DNA from: Galeruca laticollis
Lineage: Eukaryota > Arthropoda > Insecta > Coleoptera > Chrysomelidae
Assembly: GCA_963921935.1 (NCBI GenBank)
Contig: OY998175.1
Span: 210,258,655-210,322,654 of the forward strand
Length of the DNA: 64,000 nt
Reading direction: 5' to 3'
Shown: one piece after another, positions 11,754 to 22,356 of the stretch
Position numbering within the stretch: the first letter of the stretch is position 1
Layout of the letters: each line of letters starts with the position of its first letter
Position numbers and translations under genes: made by a program
The notes under the pieces: model-generated
What the model was told of the DNA's origin: nothing
Database searches by the model: none
The model's input: the letters and a program-made list of their open reading frames with translations, nothing else

Positions 11754-14700
11754 AACGGCCACCGATTTCTTGTTCGTTTTGTAAGAAACCACATTTTAAT
11801 TACAATTGTGAAAGATTCGCGAGAATGACTGTTCACGAACGATTTTCGGAGGTCAAAAAACATAGACTATGCATTAATTGTTTACGACCGGGGCATATGA
11901 CAAATATGTGTCGTTCAAAAGCATGTGAATTTTGCAAGGCCAAGCATCATCACCTGTTGCACTCGCCGAAACATCAACAACAAGGAAACATAGCCAACGA
12001 ACAGACTACGCTCGATCTAGGTACTGGAAATTCTCACAACAACAACGCGGCGATGAACGAATCTGCAGGTGGCAACAGCGATAACGCAGCGGCCGTATTT
12101 ATCTCAAACGTCGTGGAAAGCGAAGTCGAGGAGCGAAGCGCCCCAGGTCACCGTGTGTTGCTTGCTACGGCGCAAGTTCATGCTTTGGATAGTAGGGGAA
12201 ACAGAATACGATGTCGCGCGCTTCTTGACAGTGGTTCACAGATTAATTTTATTACGGAGAACTTAGCCGAAAAATTAGGAGCGAAAATGGAACTCAATGA
12301 CGTACCGGTTTTCGGAATAAGCGGTTCAGTAAACGCGTTATTTAATAGAACAAAAATAAGTTTAACATCTAACGACGACACCTACCAAATTAAGGATACA
12401 TTTTTAGTGATAAATAAAATAACAGACAAATTACCGCAACTTTCACTTGATATTTCTAAATTTAAAATGCCGCGTAACATTAAATTAGCAGACAACACCT
12501 TTTATAAAAGTGGTAACGTAGATATATTGCTAGGAGCCAATGTATTTTTTGACATTTTATTATCGGGAAAGATTAAAAACGACAATTCAGCTCTTATTTT
12601 ACAAAACACGAAACTCGGATGGATTATCGCAGGTAATACGCACGGGATTAAGGATACTCAGCCAGTTCTATGTAAACTCGCGATGATTGATAATGATTTA
12701 CACGAGCAAGTAAAACGATTTTGGACTTTAGAAGAGGTTAACACAAAACAATCATTTACACGGGAAGAAATTAAGTGCGAAAATTATTTTATCGAGTCGG
12801 TAGAACGTGACAAATCGGGTAGGTTTCAAGTAGGCTTGCCTATTAAAGGTAATCTTACCGATCTAGGCGATTCTTTAGAAATGGCCACTAAACGATTATC
12901 CTCTGTCGAAAAACGGTTCGAAAGAGATTCGACTTTCAAAAAATTATACATAGATTTTATAAACGAGTATATCGACTTAGGGCACATGTCGGAAGTAAAA
13001 CCCCCACAGCCCGGAGAAACGGTTGTTTACTTACCACATCACGGAGTAAAAAAGGAAGACAGTACTACAACAAAATTAAGGGTCGTGTTCGACGCTTCCG
13101 CAAAAACAACTTCGGGAATTTCTTTGAACGATTTACTGATGGTAGGTCCGGTAGTACAAAACGATTTATTTTCTATTTCACTAAAGTTTAGATTACATAA
13201 TGTCGCGTTTACCGGAGACATAGAAAAAATGTATAGGCAGTGCTGGATTAGACCGGAAGACAGGAATTTACAAAGGATAGTTTGGAGAGAGAATTCGAAA
13301 CAGGAAATAAAACATTTTACTCTGAATACGATTTCGTACGGAACGGCTCCAGCGTCATATTTAGCGTGTCGTGCATTAATTCAATTGTCCAATGAACACG
13401 AAAAGGATTTTCCTGCGGCAAGTGAGTCCATAAAAAATGATTTTTATATGGACGATTTAATAACCGGTGCGGAGACTGTCGAACAAGCTATACAACTAAA
13501 GTCTGATATTTCTAACATTTTAAAGTCGGCCGGTTTCATTCTCCGAAAATGGGCATCAAATCGTATTGAATTATTAGATAAGGCAAACACGGACTTGAAT
13601 TTAGAGACTCAGCACTTTATTGTCGAGGATGAAATTATTAAGGTTCTAGGTTTGATCTGGAATACAAACAGTGACTGTTTTTCGTATAAGGTTAACTTAC
13701 CAGAACAGAGTGTCGTTACCAAACGTTTTGTATTGTCTATCGTGGCTAGAATATTCGATCCGCTGTCTTTAATCGGTCCAATAATTGTACAAGCGAAATT
13801 AATTTTACAACGATTATGGGAACTAAACATAAATTGGGATGACGAAATCCCACATGATTTGTATAAAATTTGGTGCGAGTTTTATAGATCGTTACCGGAA
13901 ATAAATAATTTTCAGATACCCCGACAAGTAACAACTTGTCAATATAGTGAAGTTCAGATGCACGGCTTCAGTGATGCATCGGAAAGAGCTTTCGGAGCGT
14001 GTATCTACATTAGAGTTAAAACATTTGACGGTAAATATAGTTGTAAATTACTATGCGCAAAATCAAAAATCGCGCCCATGAAAAAGATAACTCTACCTAG
14101 GCTTGAACTAAACGCGGCTTTACTCTTAGCTAAATTATATGAAAAAGCGGTTAAAACTTTACCAATGACATTTGAGAAGCAAATATTATGGTCCGATTCT
14201 ACTATTGTACTGAATTGGTTAGCATCAGAGTCGAGTTTGTGGAATACTTACGTTGCTAATCGAGTTAACACTATACAAGAACTTACCTGTAACACGGATT
14301 GGCGGCATATTCTTACTCACCTTAATCCAGCTGATATTATTTCTAGGGGTAGTAACGTGACTACCTTATTAGATAATAATTTATGGTGGCACGGACCTGA
14401 ATTTTTATGTAAGGCAGAAAACACTTGGCCGGTATTTAGTCAGGTTAAATCGACAAATTTACCAGAAAAACGTAAATCTTCTAAATTCACGTTAACTGCT
14501 TATGAAGGGGATTTTCTTATTAACAGATTTTCTAATTTTACAGTTCTACATCGGGTATTTACTTACATGTTAAGATTCATAAACAATTGTAAAAAATCCA
14601 AAGACAAAATTAAGGGTAAATTAACTGTAAATGAATTAAATGTTGCTTTAAACTCGTTACTTGAGATGGTTCAAGTTCAAGTATTTGCAAAAGAATTAGA

Positions 14701-15988
14701 ACAACTTAAGAAACGTAAACCGCTAAGTAATAATAGTAAACTTTTATCTTTAAACGTTTTTCTAGATAACAATAATTTAATTAGAGTAGGAGGAAGAATT
14801 AGAAATTCTACGGAAGGCTTTGATAAAAAACATCCTATTGTTCTGCCATCGACTCACCCTGTAACTAAATTAATTGTAGAATATTTTCATAAGAGATATT
14901 TACACGCTGGTCAACAGGCAACACTTTGTGCCATTCGTCAATTTTATTGGCCTATTCATGGTCGAGCAACTGTACGAAAGTATTTAAGGAAATGCATAGT
15001 TTGTTTTAGGGCCAACCCTGTAAGTACTAATCCTTTGATGGGGGATTTGCCGATGGCGCGTATTACTAAAGCTAGGGCATTTTCCGCAGTGGGAATTGAT
15101 TTTGCAGGTCCTATTTTAATAAAAAACAGTTTCTTAAGAAACACTAAGTTTATAAAATCCTACATCTGTATTTTTGTTTGTATGTGCTCCAAGGCGGTTC
15201 ACATTGAATTGGCGACTGATCTATCAACTGAGAGTTTTTTAAATTGTTTAAGAAGATTTACTTCGCGACGAGGCTTGTGTACTGACATTTTTTGTGACAA
15301 CGGTAGTAATTTTCTAGGGGCTGAACGCGAACTAAAAATTATCATTAATTCTTTTAACAGAGATGCTAGTATTCAAAATTATTTCTTGGAAAATTCCATT
15401 AAATGGCATTTCAACCCACCATATTCACCGAATCAAGGGGGTTTATGGGAATCATGTGTAAAATCGACCAAAACTCACTTAAAGCGTATCATTGGTAGAT
15501 CTACTCTAAATTATGAAGATTTAAACACGGTATTGTGTCAAATTGAAGCGTGTCTTAACTCCAGACCCTTGCTTCCTTTATCTCCCGATCCTGAAGACTA
15601 TACAGCCCTAACTCCAGCCCACCTAGTAATGGGTGACACTTTGATGGTTCCACCCATGAGAGATTTGTCCAACACACCTGTAAACCGTTTGAAATCCTTT
15701 GAGCATATGCAGCAGATCTTACAACATTTTTGGAAGAGATGGTCTTCCGAGTATCTCACCACCCTACAACAGAGATCCAAGTGGCAGAAAATCAATCCAG
15801 GTATAGCTCTAGGTGATTTAGTGCTTCTGAAGGAGGAGAACCTACCTCCGCTTCGTTGGAGACTTGACAGAGTGAGCGGCATACATCCAGGCAAGGACGG
15901 TATAACCAGGGTGGTTACCATAACCACTCCCAGTGGGACTTACAAACGCAGTGTCTCGCAGTTGTGCAAATTACCGTTAGAGGACTAA
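11744..15988 (+). CDS. pol: BEL/Pao polyprotein: zinc knuckles, protease, RT, RNase H, integrase
   Basis: An uninterrupted 1,414-codon frame. In order: CSFCKKPHFNYNC and CINCLRPGHMTNMC zinc-knuckle-type motifs (residues ~10-65); a retropepsin with ALLDSGSQINF (Asp ~162); reverse transcriptase with FYMDDLITG (~568); Pao-type RNase H with HGFSDASERAFGACIY (~743); an integrase zinc domain with H-x-H around 1048 and CIVC near 1084; integrase core GIDFAGP (~1117), CDNGSNF (~1184) and GGLWESCVKS (Glu ~1235); and a C-terminal DUF5641-like tail ending in TYKRSVSQLCKLPLED. The retained catalytic residues and lack of stops over 4.2 kb suggest a recent insertion, even though gag is truncated. The annotated ATG is simply the first in this frame; the natural protein would begin in gag. 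Confidence 0.93.
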   Translation: MALERPPISCSFCKKPHFNYNCERFARMTVHERFSEVKKHRLCINCLRPGHMTNMCRSKACEFCKAKHHHLLHSPKHQQQGNIANEQTTLDLGTGNSHNNNAAMNESAGGNSDNAAAVFISNVVESEVEERSAPGHRVLLATAQVHALDSRGNRIRCRALLDSGSQINFITENLAEKLGAKMELNDVPVFGISGSVNALFNRTKISLTSNDDTYQIKDTFLVINKITDKLPQLSLDISKFKMPRNIKLADNTFYKSGNVDILLGANVFFDILLSGKIKNDNSALILQNTKLGWIIAGNTHGIKDTQPVLCKLAMIDNDLHEQVKRFWTLEEVNTKQSFTREEIKCENYFIESVERDKSGRFQVGLPIKGNLTDLGDSLEMATKRLSSVEKRFERDSTFKKLYIDFINEYIDLGHMSEVKPPQPGETVVYLPHHGVKKEDSTTTKLRVVFDASAKTTSGISLNDLLMVGPVVQNDLFSISLKFRLHNVAFTGDIEKMYRQCWIRPEDRNLQRIVWRENSKQEIKHFTLNTISYGTAPASYLACRALIQLSNEHEKDFPAASESIKNDFYMDDLITGAETVEQAIQLKSDISNILKSAGFILRKWASNRIELLDKANTDLNLETQHFIVEDEIIKVLGLIWNTNSDCFSYKVNLPEQSVVTKRFVLSIVARIFDPLSLIGPIIVQAKLILQRLWELNINWDDEIPHDLYKIWCEFYRSLPEINNFQIPRQVTTCQYSEVQMHGFSDASERAFGACIYIRVKTFDGKYSCKLLCAKSKIAPMKKITLPRLELNAALLLAKLYEKAVKTLPMTFEKQILWSDSTIVLNWLASESSLWNTYVANRVNTIQELTCNTDWRHILTHLNPADIISRGSNVTTLLDNNLWWHGPEFLCKAENTWPVFSQVKSTNLPEKRKSSKFTLTAYEGDFLINRFSNFTVLHRVFTYMLRFINNCKKSKDKIKGKLTVNELNVALNSLLEMVQVQVFAKELEQLKKRKPLSNNSKLLSLNVFLDNNNLIRVGGRIRNSTEGFDKKHPIVLPSTHPVTKLIVEYFHKRYLHAGQQATLCAIRQFYWPIHGRATVRKYLRKCIVCFRANPVSTNPLMGDLPMARITKARAFSAVGIDFAGPILIKNSFLRNTKFIKSYICIFVCMCSKAVHIELATDLSTESFLNCLRRFTSRRGLCTDIFCDNGSNFLGAERELKIIINSFNRDASIQNYFLENSIKWHFNPPYSPNQGGLWESCVKSTKTHLKRIIGRSTLNYEDLNTVLCQIEACLNSRPLLPLSPDPEDYTALTPAHLVMGDTLMVPPMRDLSNTPVNRLKSFEHMQQILQHFWKRWSSEYLTTLQQRSKWQKINPGIALGDLVLLKEENLPPLRWRLDRVSGIHPGKDGITRVVTITTPSGTYKRSVSQLCKLPLED

Positions 15989-16035
15989 GACTTAATTGGC
16001 TGTTGAAGATTAGTGACTTCAAGGCGGGCGGGATA

Positions 16036-16708
16036 TGTTGTACCCGTTTTCCTCAAATTGGTTACGCCTCTGGCCGTCACGTATCAGAACAAGTGTATCG
16101 GGCCGAAACGGTAGAAGCGCGCGCCGCATGTGGAAGTGACATGCGCGATAGGACAGACTTTCCATTTTTATTCGTAGACATTCATTCGTAGATAGACAGA
16201 CAACATAACATGTTTATTTTATTTTTGTAACTCAACATACAGTCCATTTATACATTGTTTTTACTTTAATTAAAAGTTCAAAAAAGGTAGTGTGACAGTT
16301 TATTTGTAATAACACCATAAAGCACCAGCTACAACGAGTTGAATACTCAACACAAACGTGCTGCTCTTTTTGTAAATTATTTTATTCCTTTCGAAGAGAA
16401 ATATTAATATAAATGTAGATAACTGAATTTTTAATGTATTTAGTTCGTGTTATTGTTGTGATTTTCTTTTAACATTTTATTAAAGTTTTACTTATTTACA
16501 TTTAGAACATTTAATGAGAATCATCTTATGACCTTTAGGGTTTTTGGTTTCCGGGGATTGAATGTAAAGACCAGAGAATATTGTGACGGACAACTTCAAA
16601 AATCGACTTTGGCTGTAAATTGAGGTATTTTTAGAATAAAACTGTTAGATTCATCTCTGGGAATATTATTCAATCATTTATACCTAGACAAACGAAAACA
16701 AACCTACA
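16036..16708 (+). repeat. Probable 3' LTR of the BEL/Pao element
   Basis: A purine-rich tract (AAGGCGGGCGGGATA) ends just before TGTTGTACCC at 16036. A terminus in CCTACA at 16708 gives a TGT...ACA unit of about 673 bp, a normal BEL LTR size. The bases after it, TTTTTGGGGGCTCAACAG, look more like the primer-binding region that follows a 5' LTR than like random flank. No second LTR copy lies in the window, so the borders rest on signature only. Confidence 0.45.
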
Positions 16709-16890
16709 TTTTTGGGGGCTCAACAGTCACAATCATAAGAGTTGAACTAACTATTTCTTATAGGTCCGTTTATACAATTGTCATAATCACAATCATAAGC
16801 ATAATTTTACTGACCTTGAAGTTCCCAACTTTTAACTTTTATGATTAATACGAGAATTGAAGTGCGCATGCGTCGAAGCCGACAGACGAC

Positions 16891-16940
16891 CATAGAAAAG
16901 GTATATATAAAGAAAACTCGATATATATACTTTTTCTATG
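16891..16940. repeat. Hairpin with 19-bp arms
   Basis: CATAGAAAAGGTATATATA (16891-16909) and TATATATACTTTTTCTATG (16922-16940) are reverse complements with one mismatch. It sits in an otherwise featureless gap between the BEL LTR and the next palindrome. Confidence 0.7.
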
Positions 16941-17207
16941 CAGGCGACATTGACAAGGGGGCGTTTCCATCACAGAATCCATTTTTGTTGGCCGTTTTTC
17001 AGGTATTGTTGTGATTCATTGTTTATACCATAGACGTGTATTATATTTGTATCATACTCTGTTGATTTTTGTGTAGACTGGTTTTGAAAGATTAAATTGC
17101 CACATATCTTTTAGTAGCGTAGCAAACAGACCCTCTTCCTTCCGTTTCCAATCAATAGGTCTAGATTTCCATCTTCTCCGCCTTCTCCTCAGCTGGAAAA
17201 AATCTAC

Positions 17208-18659
17208 TTTAGTGGTACAACGCGGATTTTGATGTAAATTTTTTTTCTGGCTAATTCGAGGTCGCTGAACACGAAAATGAAAGAAAAAAATGGGGCTCTC
17301 TTACCAAAATCGAGTTATGAATTTTTGAAGATGTGTTCAGATGAGTACTGCACTGGATTTATTGTCACATTATAACTGCTATAATGATCCGTAATAACTG
17401 CTCCACAATGTTAGTGATACACTATAGTTGCCTTTTACGATATTACTCTCTCATGCACATTAAAAAAACACTGATATTGATATAAATCTCTTGTAAATTA
17501 TTTTTTTAATTCCACAATTATATCTTTTGACGTTTCCGTTTAATATGACTGACATATAAGTTTCGTCTGTTTCCTCTTAGCAGTAAGACTTTTACCTACT
17601 AGCATATACAGCCATCATTAGTTACATGAAAAAAAGTTGCTGAATATTTTCGATATGCACAGATCATAGCACAGAAGATATAAACAAGATGTACATCATG
17701 AACATACCCCGGCTCTTGTGCACCCTTTCCCTTCTTGAATAACCTGATGTGCGTTACAAAGTATTAGATATCAAGTTATTCAAGGAGGGGAAGGGAATAT
17801 AATCATTGGATTCACCCTTTCCCTTCTTGAATAACCTGATGTGCGTTACAGACTATTGCGCACATCAGGTTATTCTAGAAGGGAAATGGCGAATTCAATG
17901 ATTATATTTCCCTCCCCTTCTAGAATAACTTATTGTGCGTTACAAAGTATTGGGGTATTAAGTTATTTAAGAAGGGGAAGGGAATATAATCATTGGATTC
18001 ACCATTTTCCTTTTGTTTTAATTTTTGCCTATTTTCGTTAAAAATTATGGTTCGTCCACACTTTTTTTGTGTTAAATGTCTCCAATTGAAGTAAACTTTC
18101 GATTCTACTATAGAAAATTGTTTAATTTCATGGGTCGTAAAGTGCACAAGAGCCGGTGTATGTTCATGATGTACATCTTGTTTATATCTTCTGTGCTATG
18201 ATCTGTGCATATCGAAAATATTCAGCAATTTTTTTTCAAGTAACTAATGATGGCTGTATATGCTAGTAGGTAAAAGTCTTACTGCTAAGAGGAAACAGAC
18301 GAAATTTATATGTCAGTTATATTAAACGGAAACGTCAAAAGATATAATAATTGTGGAATTAAAAAAATAATTTACAAGAGATTTATATCAATATCAGTGT
18401 TTTTTTAATGTACATGAGAGAGTAATATCGTAAAAGGCAACTATAGTGTATCACTAACATTGTGGAGCAGTTATTACGGATCATTATATCAGTTATAATG
18501 TGACAATAAATCCAGTGCAGTACTCATCTGAACACATCTTCAAAAATTCATAACTCGATTTTGGTAAGAGAGCCCCATTTTTTTCTTTCATTTTCGTGTT
18601 TAGCGACCTCGAATTAGCCAGAAAAAATGTTTCATCAAAATCCGCGTTGTACCACTAAA
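17208..18659. mobile_element. 1.45-kb palindromic (foldback) element
   Basis: Arms 17208-17723 and 18142-18659 (about 517 bp each) are near-perfect reverse complements. The outer ends are TTTAGTGGTACAACGCGG and CCGCGTTGTACCACTAAA. The ~420-bp centre repeats CCTTTCCCTTCTTGAATAAC and its complement, forming nested smaller palindromes around TGATGTGCGTTACA. There is no coding capacity. It is likely a non-autonomous inverted-repeat transposon. CTA/TA bases lie at both edges, but the target duplication is ambiguous. Confidence 0.8.
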
Positions 18660-18689
18660 CTAGACTTTTACCGAAAGAATAAAGATTCT

Positions 18690-19130
18690 TATGATGAGAG
18701 GTTACGGTGATCGTTAAAGAACTCATAACGGGGTAGCTCACTTATTTTATGATGCTTGTCCAAATCGCAACCAAATTACCAAAAGTGCTGTTTAGAGGAT
18801 TGTGAAACTTTTTGAAGAAGTGGGTTCAACTAAAAATGGCACTGAAACTGGCCGACCAGAGACCGTAACTAATTATGAAAAATCTTTGGACGTAATGCAA
18901 AGCTTTGTAGAAAATCCTTTTACATCCATTCGGAAAACTGCATTAGAACATGATGTTAGTGTGGGATCCGTCTGTACAATTATTAACAAGAATAATTTTC
19001 ATCCTTATAAAGTTACTCTATAACAATAATTATCTGAAGATGATTATTATGACAGCAGAATAGAATTTTGTGAAACTATAATGCAAAAGGTAGATGAAGT
19101 CCCTCATTTTACAAGACAAGCAGTGGGGGG
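18690..19130 (+). pseudogene. Mariner-like transposase, N-terminal fragment
   Basis: Frame pieces read DACPNRNQITKSAV, a stop, RIVKLFEEVGSTKNGTETGR, SIRKTALEHDVSVGSVCTII and NNFHPYKVTL, then a stop and EDDYYDSRIEFCETIMQK. These match the two helix-turn-helix units and the HPY linker of mariner-type transposases found widely in insects. Several stops interrupt it and the DDE core is missing. It directly abuts the palindromic element at 17208-18659. That element ends CCACTAAA and has no visible relation in sequence to this fragment. Confidence 0.65.
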
Positions 19131-19260
19131 GTGGTTTCTATTCAACTAAGTTAAATAATGTTTGGAAGTTTTTAATTTAAATAATGTATTAATTTCAATC
19201 ACAACTTTAACTTCATTCTTATAAAAAAATCCTTCAGGTTTCAATTCACTATTTTTATAT

Positions 19261-20605
19261 TACTTTTCCGCTCAACCTATCTAATATGTGAGAAAAGTAT
19301 TGGTTTACCCCAAAAAAAGTTGGAATTTTGAATTATTTTCAAGTTATTTTCACGTTTTTCATCAATAACATCATGAAAAAACGGTTTTAAGAAAAAAAAA
19401 TCATGTGTGTATGGCGTCGTCGTCGTTGTCGTCGGCCACTTTTCGTTACATGTCTTGTTAGCACGATACAGCCTCCGGAGTGCAGCGAGTCATCACTTTT
19501 ATAGTTGAATATTGTTCAGGACATCGGATCGACGAAGCCATTTGATTTTCAGCTCACCAGAGCCAGCACAACGGGTGCTATGGTACTTGAAGTACGTAAT
19601 TTTTGTCATTTTTTGAGAAATGTCAGTTTGTTAGCACGATACAGACTTCGGACTGCAACAAGTCACCAACTTAATGATTGGATATTATTCAGGACATCTC
19701 ACAGATGAACCCTATTGATATTCAGCTCACCAGAGCCAGTACAACAGGTGCTATAGTACTTTAATTACATTTTTGGAGAAATTTCAATTTGTTAGCACGA
19801 TACAGCCTCCGGAGTCCAACAAGTGACCAATTTTATGATTGACAATCAGAAAATCTCACGGATAAACCTTATTGATTTTCAGCTCACCGAAGCCAGAACA
19901 ACAGGTGCTATAGTACTTTAAGTACTACATTTTTGGAGAAATTTAAGTTTGTTAGCACGATACAGCCTCCGGAGTATATACAAGGGACCAATTACATGAT
20001 TGGATATTATATAGGGCGCCTCAAAGATGAACTTTATTGATATTCAGCATACTAAAGCAAGTACAACGGGTGCTATGGTACTTGAAGTACCACATTTTTG
20101 TAATTTTTGGAGAATTGTCAGTTTGTTAGCACAATACAGCCTCCATAGTGTATACAAGTGACAAATTTTATGAATGAATATTATTCAGGACGTCTAATAC
20201 ATGAAACTTATTGATTTTTAGCTCACCAGAGGTTCGACAACGGATGCTAATCTACCTAAAGAGTCACATTTTTGGCTTTTTTTGAAGAAATTTTGGGTTG
20301 TTAGCACGATACAGCCTCCTGTGTGTATACTTGTGACCAATTTCATAATTGGATATTTTTCAAGGTGTACCACAGATGTACCCTACTAATTTTCAGCTGA
20401 CTAGAGCGAGTACAGCGGGTCCTATAAATCCAGATACACTACATTTTTGATTATTTTTGTAGAAATTTCAGTTCGTAAGCACGATTCATCCCCAGAAGTG
20501 TATAAAAGTGATAATTTCATGATAGAATATTGTTCAGGGCATCTCAAAGATGCGGAAAAGTTAGTTTTAATCTTTAAAACCGTTTATTTTTTTCATTCAT
20601 TTTTA
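19261..20605 (+). repeat. Dispersed repeat, copy 1, with internal ~160-175-bp minisatellite
   Basis: The unit opens TACTTTTCCGCTCAACC, has a short GTCGTCGTCGTTGTCGTCGG tract, then seven tandem subunits whose GCACGATACAGCC motif starts at 19461, 19634, 19795, 19955, 20129, 20304 and 20479. It ends AGTTAGTTTTAATC...AAACCGTTTA. An AAACGGTTTTAAG motif near 19380 is the inverse of the terminal one. Small in-frame ORFs inside subunits are probably incidental. The same structure recurs at 52245-53255. Confidence 0.85.
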
Positions 20606-22080
20606 AACATAATATATTGATTCAATGTTCATTATAAGATCCCATTGTAATATTAGACAATAGTTTGTTGTAGTATTGTGCTCCGGCATATTAGCCACCA
20701 TCTATTAATGTCAAACTTGTCATCATATATCATTTAGTGGATAATTTTACATAGGACATTTTATCATGTGAATTATAATTGTACGCCCTCATTATAGGGC
20801 AACTTTAACACATTTTAAGTAATTAATGATGTAACATCAAACATTTCATTTGATTGTACGTAGCAATAACAGGGTTTGATGTTTTTTAAGAAACCAGTTG
20901 TATCTTTTTACTTGACGTAAGTTCACCATTTTTAAATTGTTTTTCAATTTTTACAACTATTCTAATTTTTATAGGACATCTTTGAGAATGGCCTAATGGC
21001 TGAAAGCGCTTAGCTGAATTTTTAATAAAATTCACACCAAGTACTCGTCTTTCATTCTCTCAAATTTGTCATTTTGTTATGTCAAATGTAAAGAAGCTAT
21101 TCAAATATGTTTATCTTCCATAAAAATGAATTCTACAATCAATATTAAACCCGAATTGGTGAGGCACACAAATAATAATAATTTATTCATTTGGAACATT
21201 TTGATGAAGGGTGTATTTAGCCACATTTGTTTTAGAATGAAAGATGCTAACAATTACTAGTATTACAATCTAATAAATTATATTAACCACTTTAATCTTA
21301 CCCCATAAAATTGTTATTATTTATGTTATTGTCTACTTATTGAAACAAAGTATCTCTTCGCTGAATATATTTACTTTTTTTTAATACATTGTCATCAATG
21401 GCCCATGTTACAATTTTATGTATGTGAAACAAATTGTTATTATGACATAACAATGTTAATAACATTTGATAACTTATGCGATATTCAATACATTAAAAAA
21501 ATTAATTGTTTTTATAAACGTAGCACCCGTTTAAAAATTAGTGGTCGAAAAACAAAAATCTGTAACTAACAAAAATTACTGTTTGTAGTTGAACATAACT
21601 TTGATGAAAACGATACTATTATAATACCTCTCTGCAAAAGTTTAAATATGGTACTATGCTTGATAATAAATTTGGACCAAATACATCAAAACATGTTCCA
21701 TTTCAGAGAAAAGCTGCCTACTTGAGACAGAAAACAGTGAAATATTTTTACTGAGATAATTTTAAACTGCTCATATATATTTGTATTCGAGAAATAAAAA
21801 CACTATAATTATCTCTCTACCCATTTTATCAATGAAAAATAATTGTTTCAGATAATTCAACATAATGTGATAATCGAGAGGTAAACCTCTAGCAAAATTT
21901 TGTACACCATTGCCTAGTAATGCCCACTACAGACCCAGTAAATGTAAATGTTGCAGCCTTTGCACTTGAAAGGTTTGAAGTCATTTCTATAAATTTTCAT
22001 CTTTGCATTCGTCTCTGCTCATGCTCTACACACGTCATCCAAATTGATATCGCATTTATGTAAAGCTTTAGATGCATAAC
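20606..22080. other. AT-rich stretch without a supported gene
   Basis: I see no ORF above 64 codons, no tandem repeat and no matching inverted arms. Bases near the right end may still belong to the decayed C-terminal part of the hAT pseudogene, read on the minus strand. Confidence 0.5.
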
Positions 22081-22103
22081 TGCAAATAAAAGTGAATTCA
22101 AAA

Positions 22104-22356
22104 TTAAACAATTTTTGTTTTAATAATTTCTGTTTTACTGGAATTCTTGAGAACTATTTCTGAAAATGCTTTACTGATATAGATAAAAGGAAGTTTTCCA
22201 AAAAAATTATACAAATCTTGTAACGTTGCGAAAAAAAATTCTAGTTCGATACAACTGCTAACAACATCATTAACTACCAAATTTAAATTATGAGTAGTGC
22301 AATGTACGTACTCCGCATTAGACTGAATATCCAAATATGTTTCCGTACATAATTAT
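22104..22356 (-). pseudogene. hAT-like (DUF4371 type) transposase, downstream piece
   Basis: On the minus strand the frame reads TYLDIQSNAEYVHCTTHNLN followed by LVVNDVVSS and FFATLQDLYNFFG. This is the NA.YVHC..H.LNLVL signature that follows the RGQGYDGASNMSG motif in hAT/ZMYM-type transposases. That upstream motif lies at about 26,070 on the far side of a 3.7-kb inserted element, so this is the second half of one split gene. It decays after about 75 codons. Confidence 0.72.

Noticed and set aside
19261..20605. Helitron interpretation of the dispersed repeat
   Set aside because: The ends do not show 5' TC and 3' CTRR with a terminal hairpin, and the insertion in the array is not clearly between A and T.
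20980..21010. tRNA-like TGGCCTAATGGCTGAAAGCG text
   Set aside because: It resembles a D-arm only superficially. No T-arm or acceptor follows within tRNA distance.
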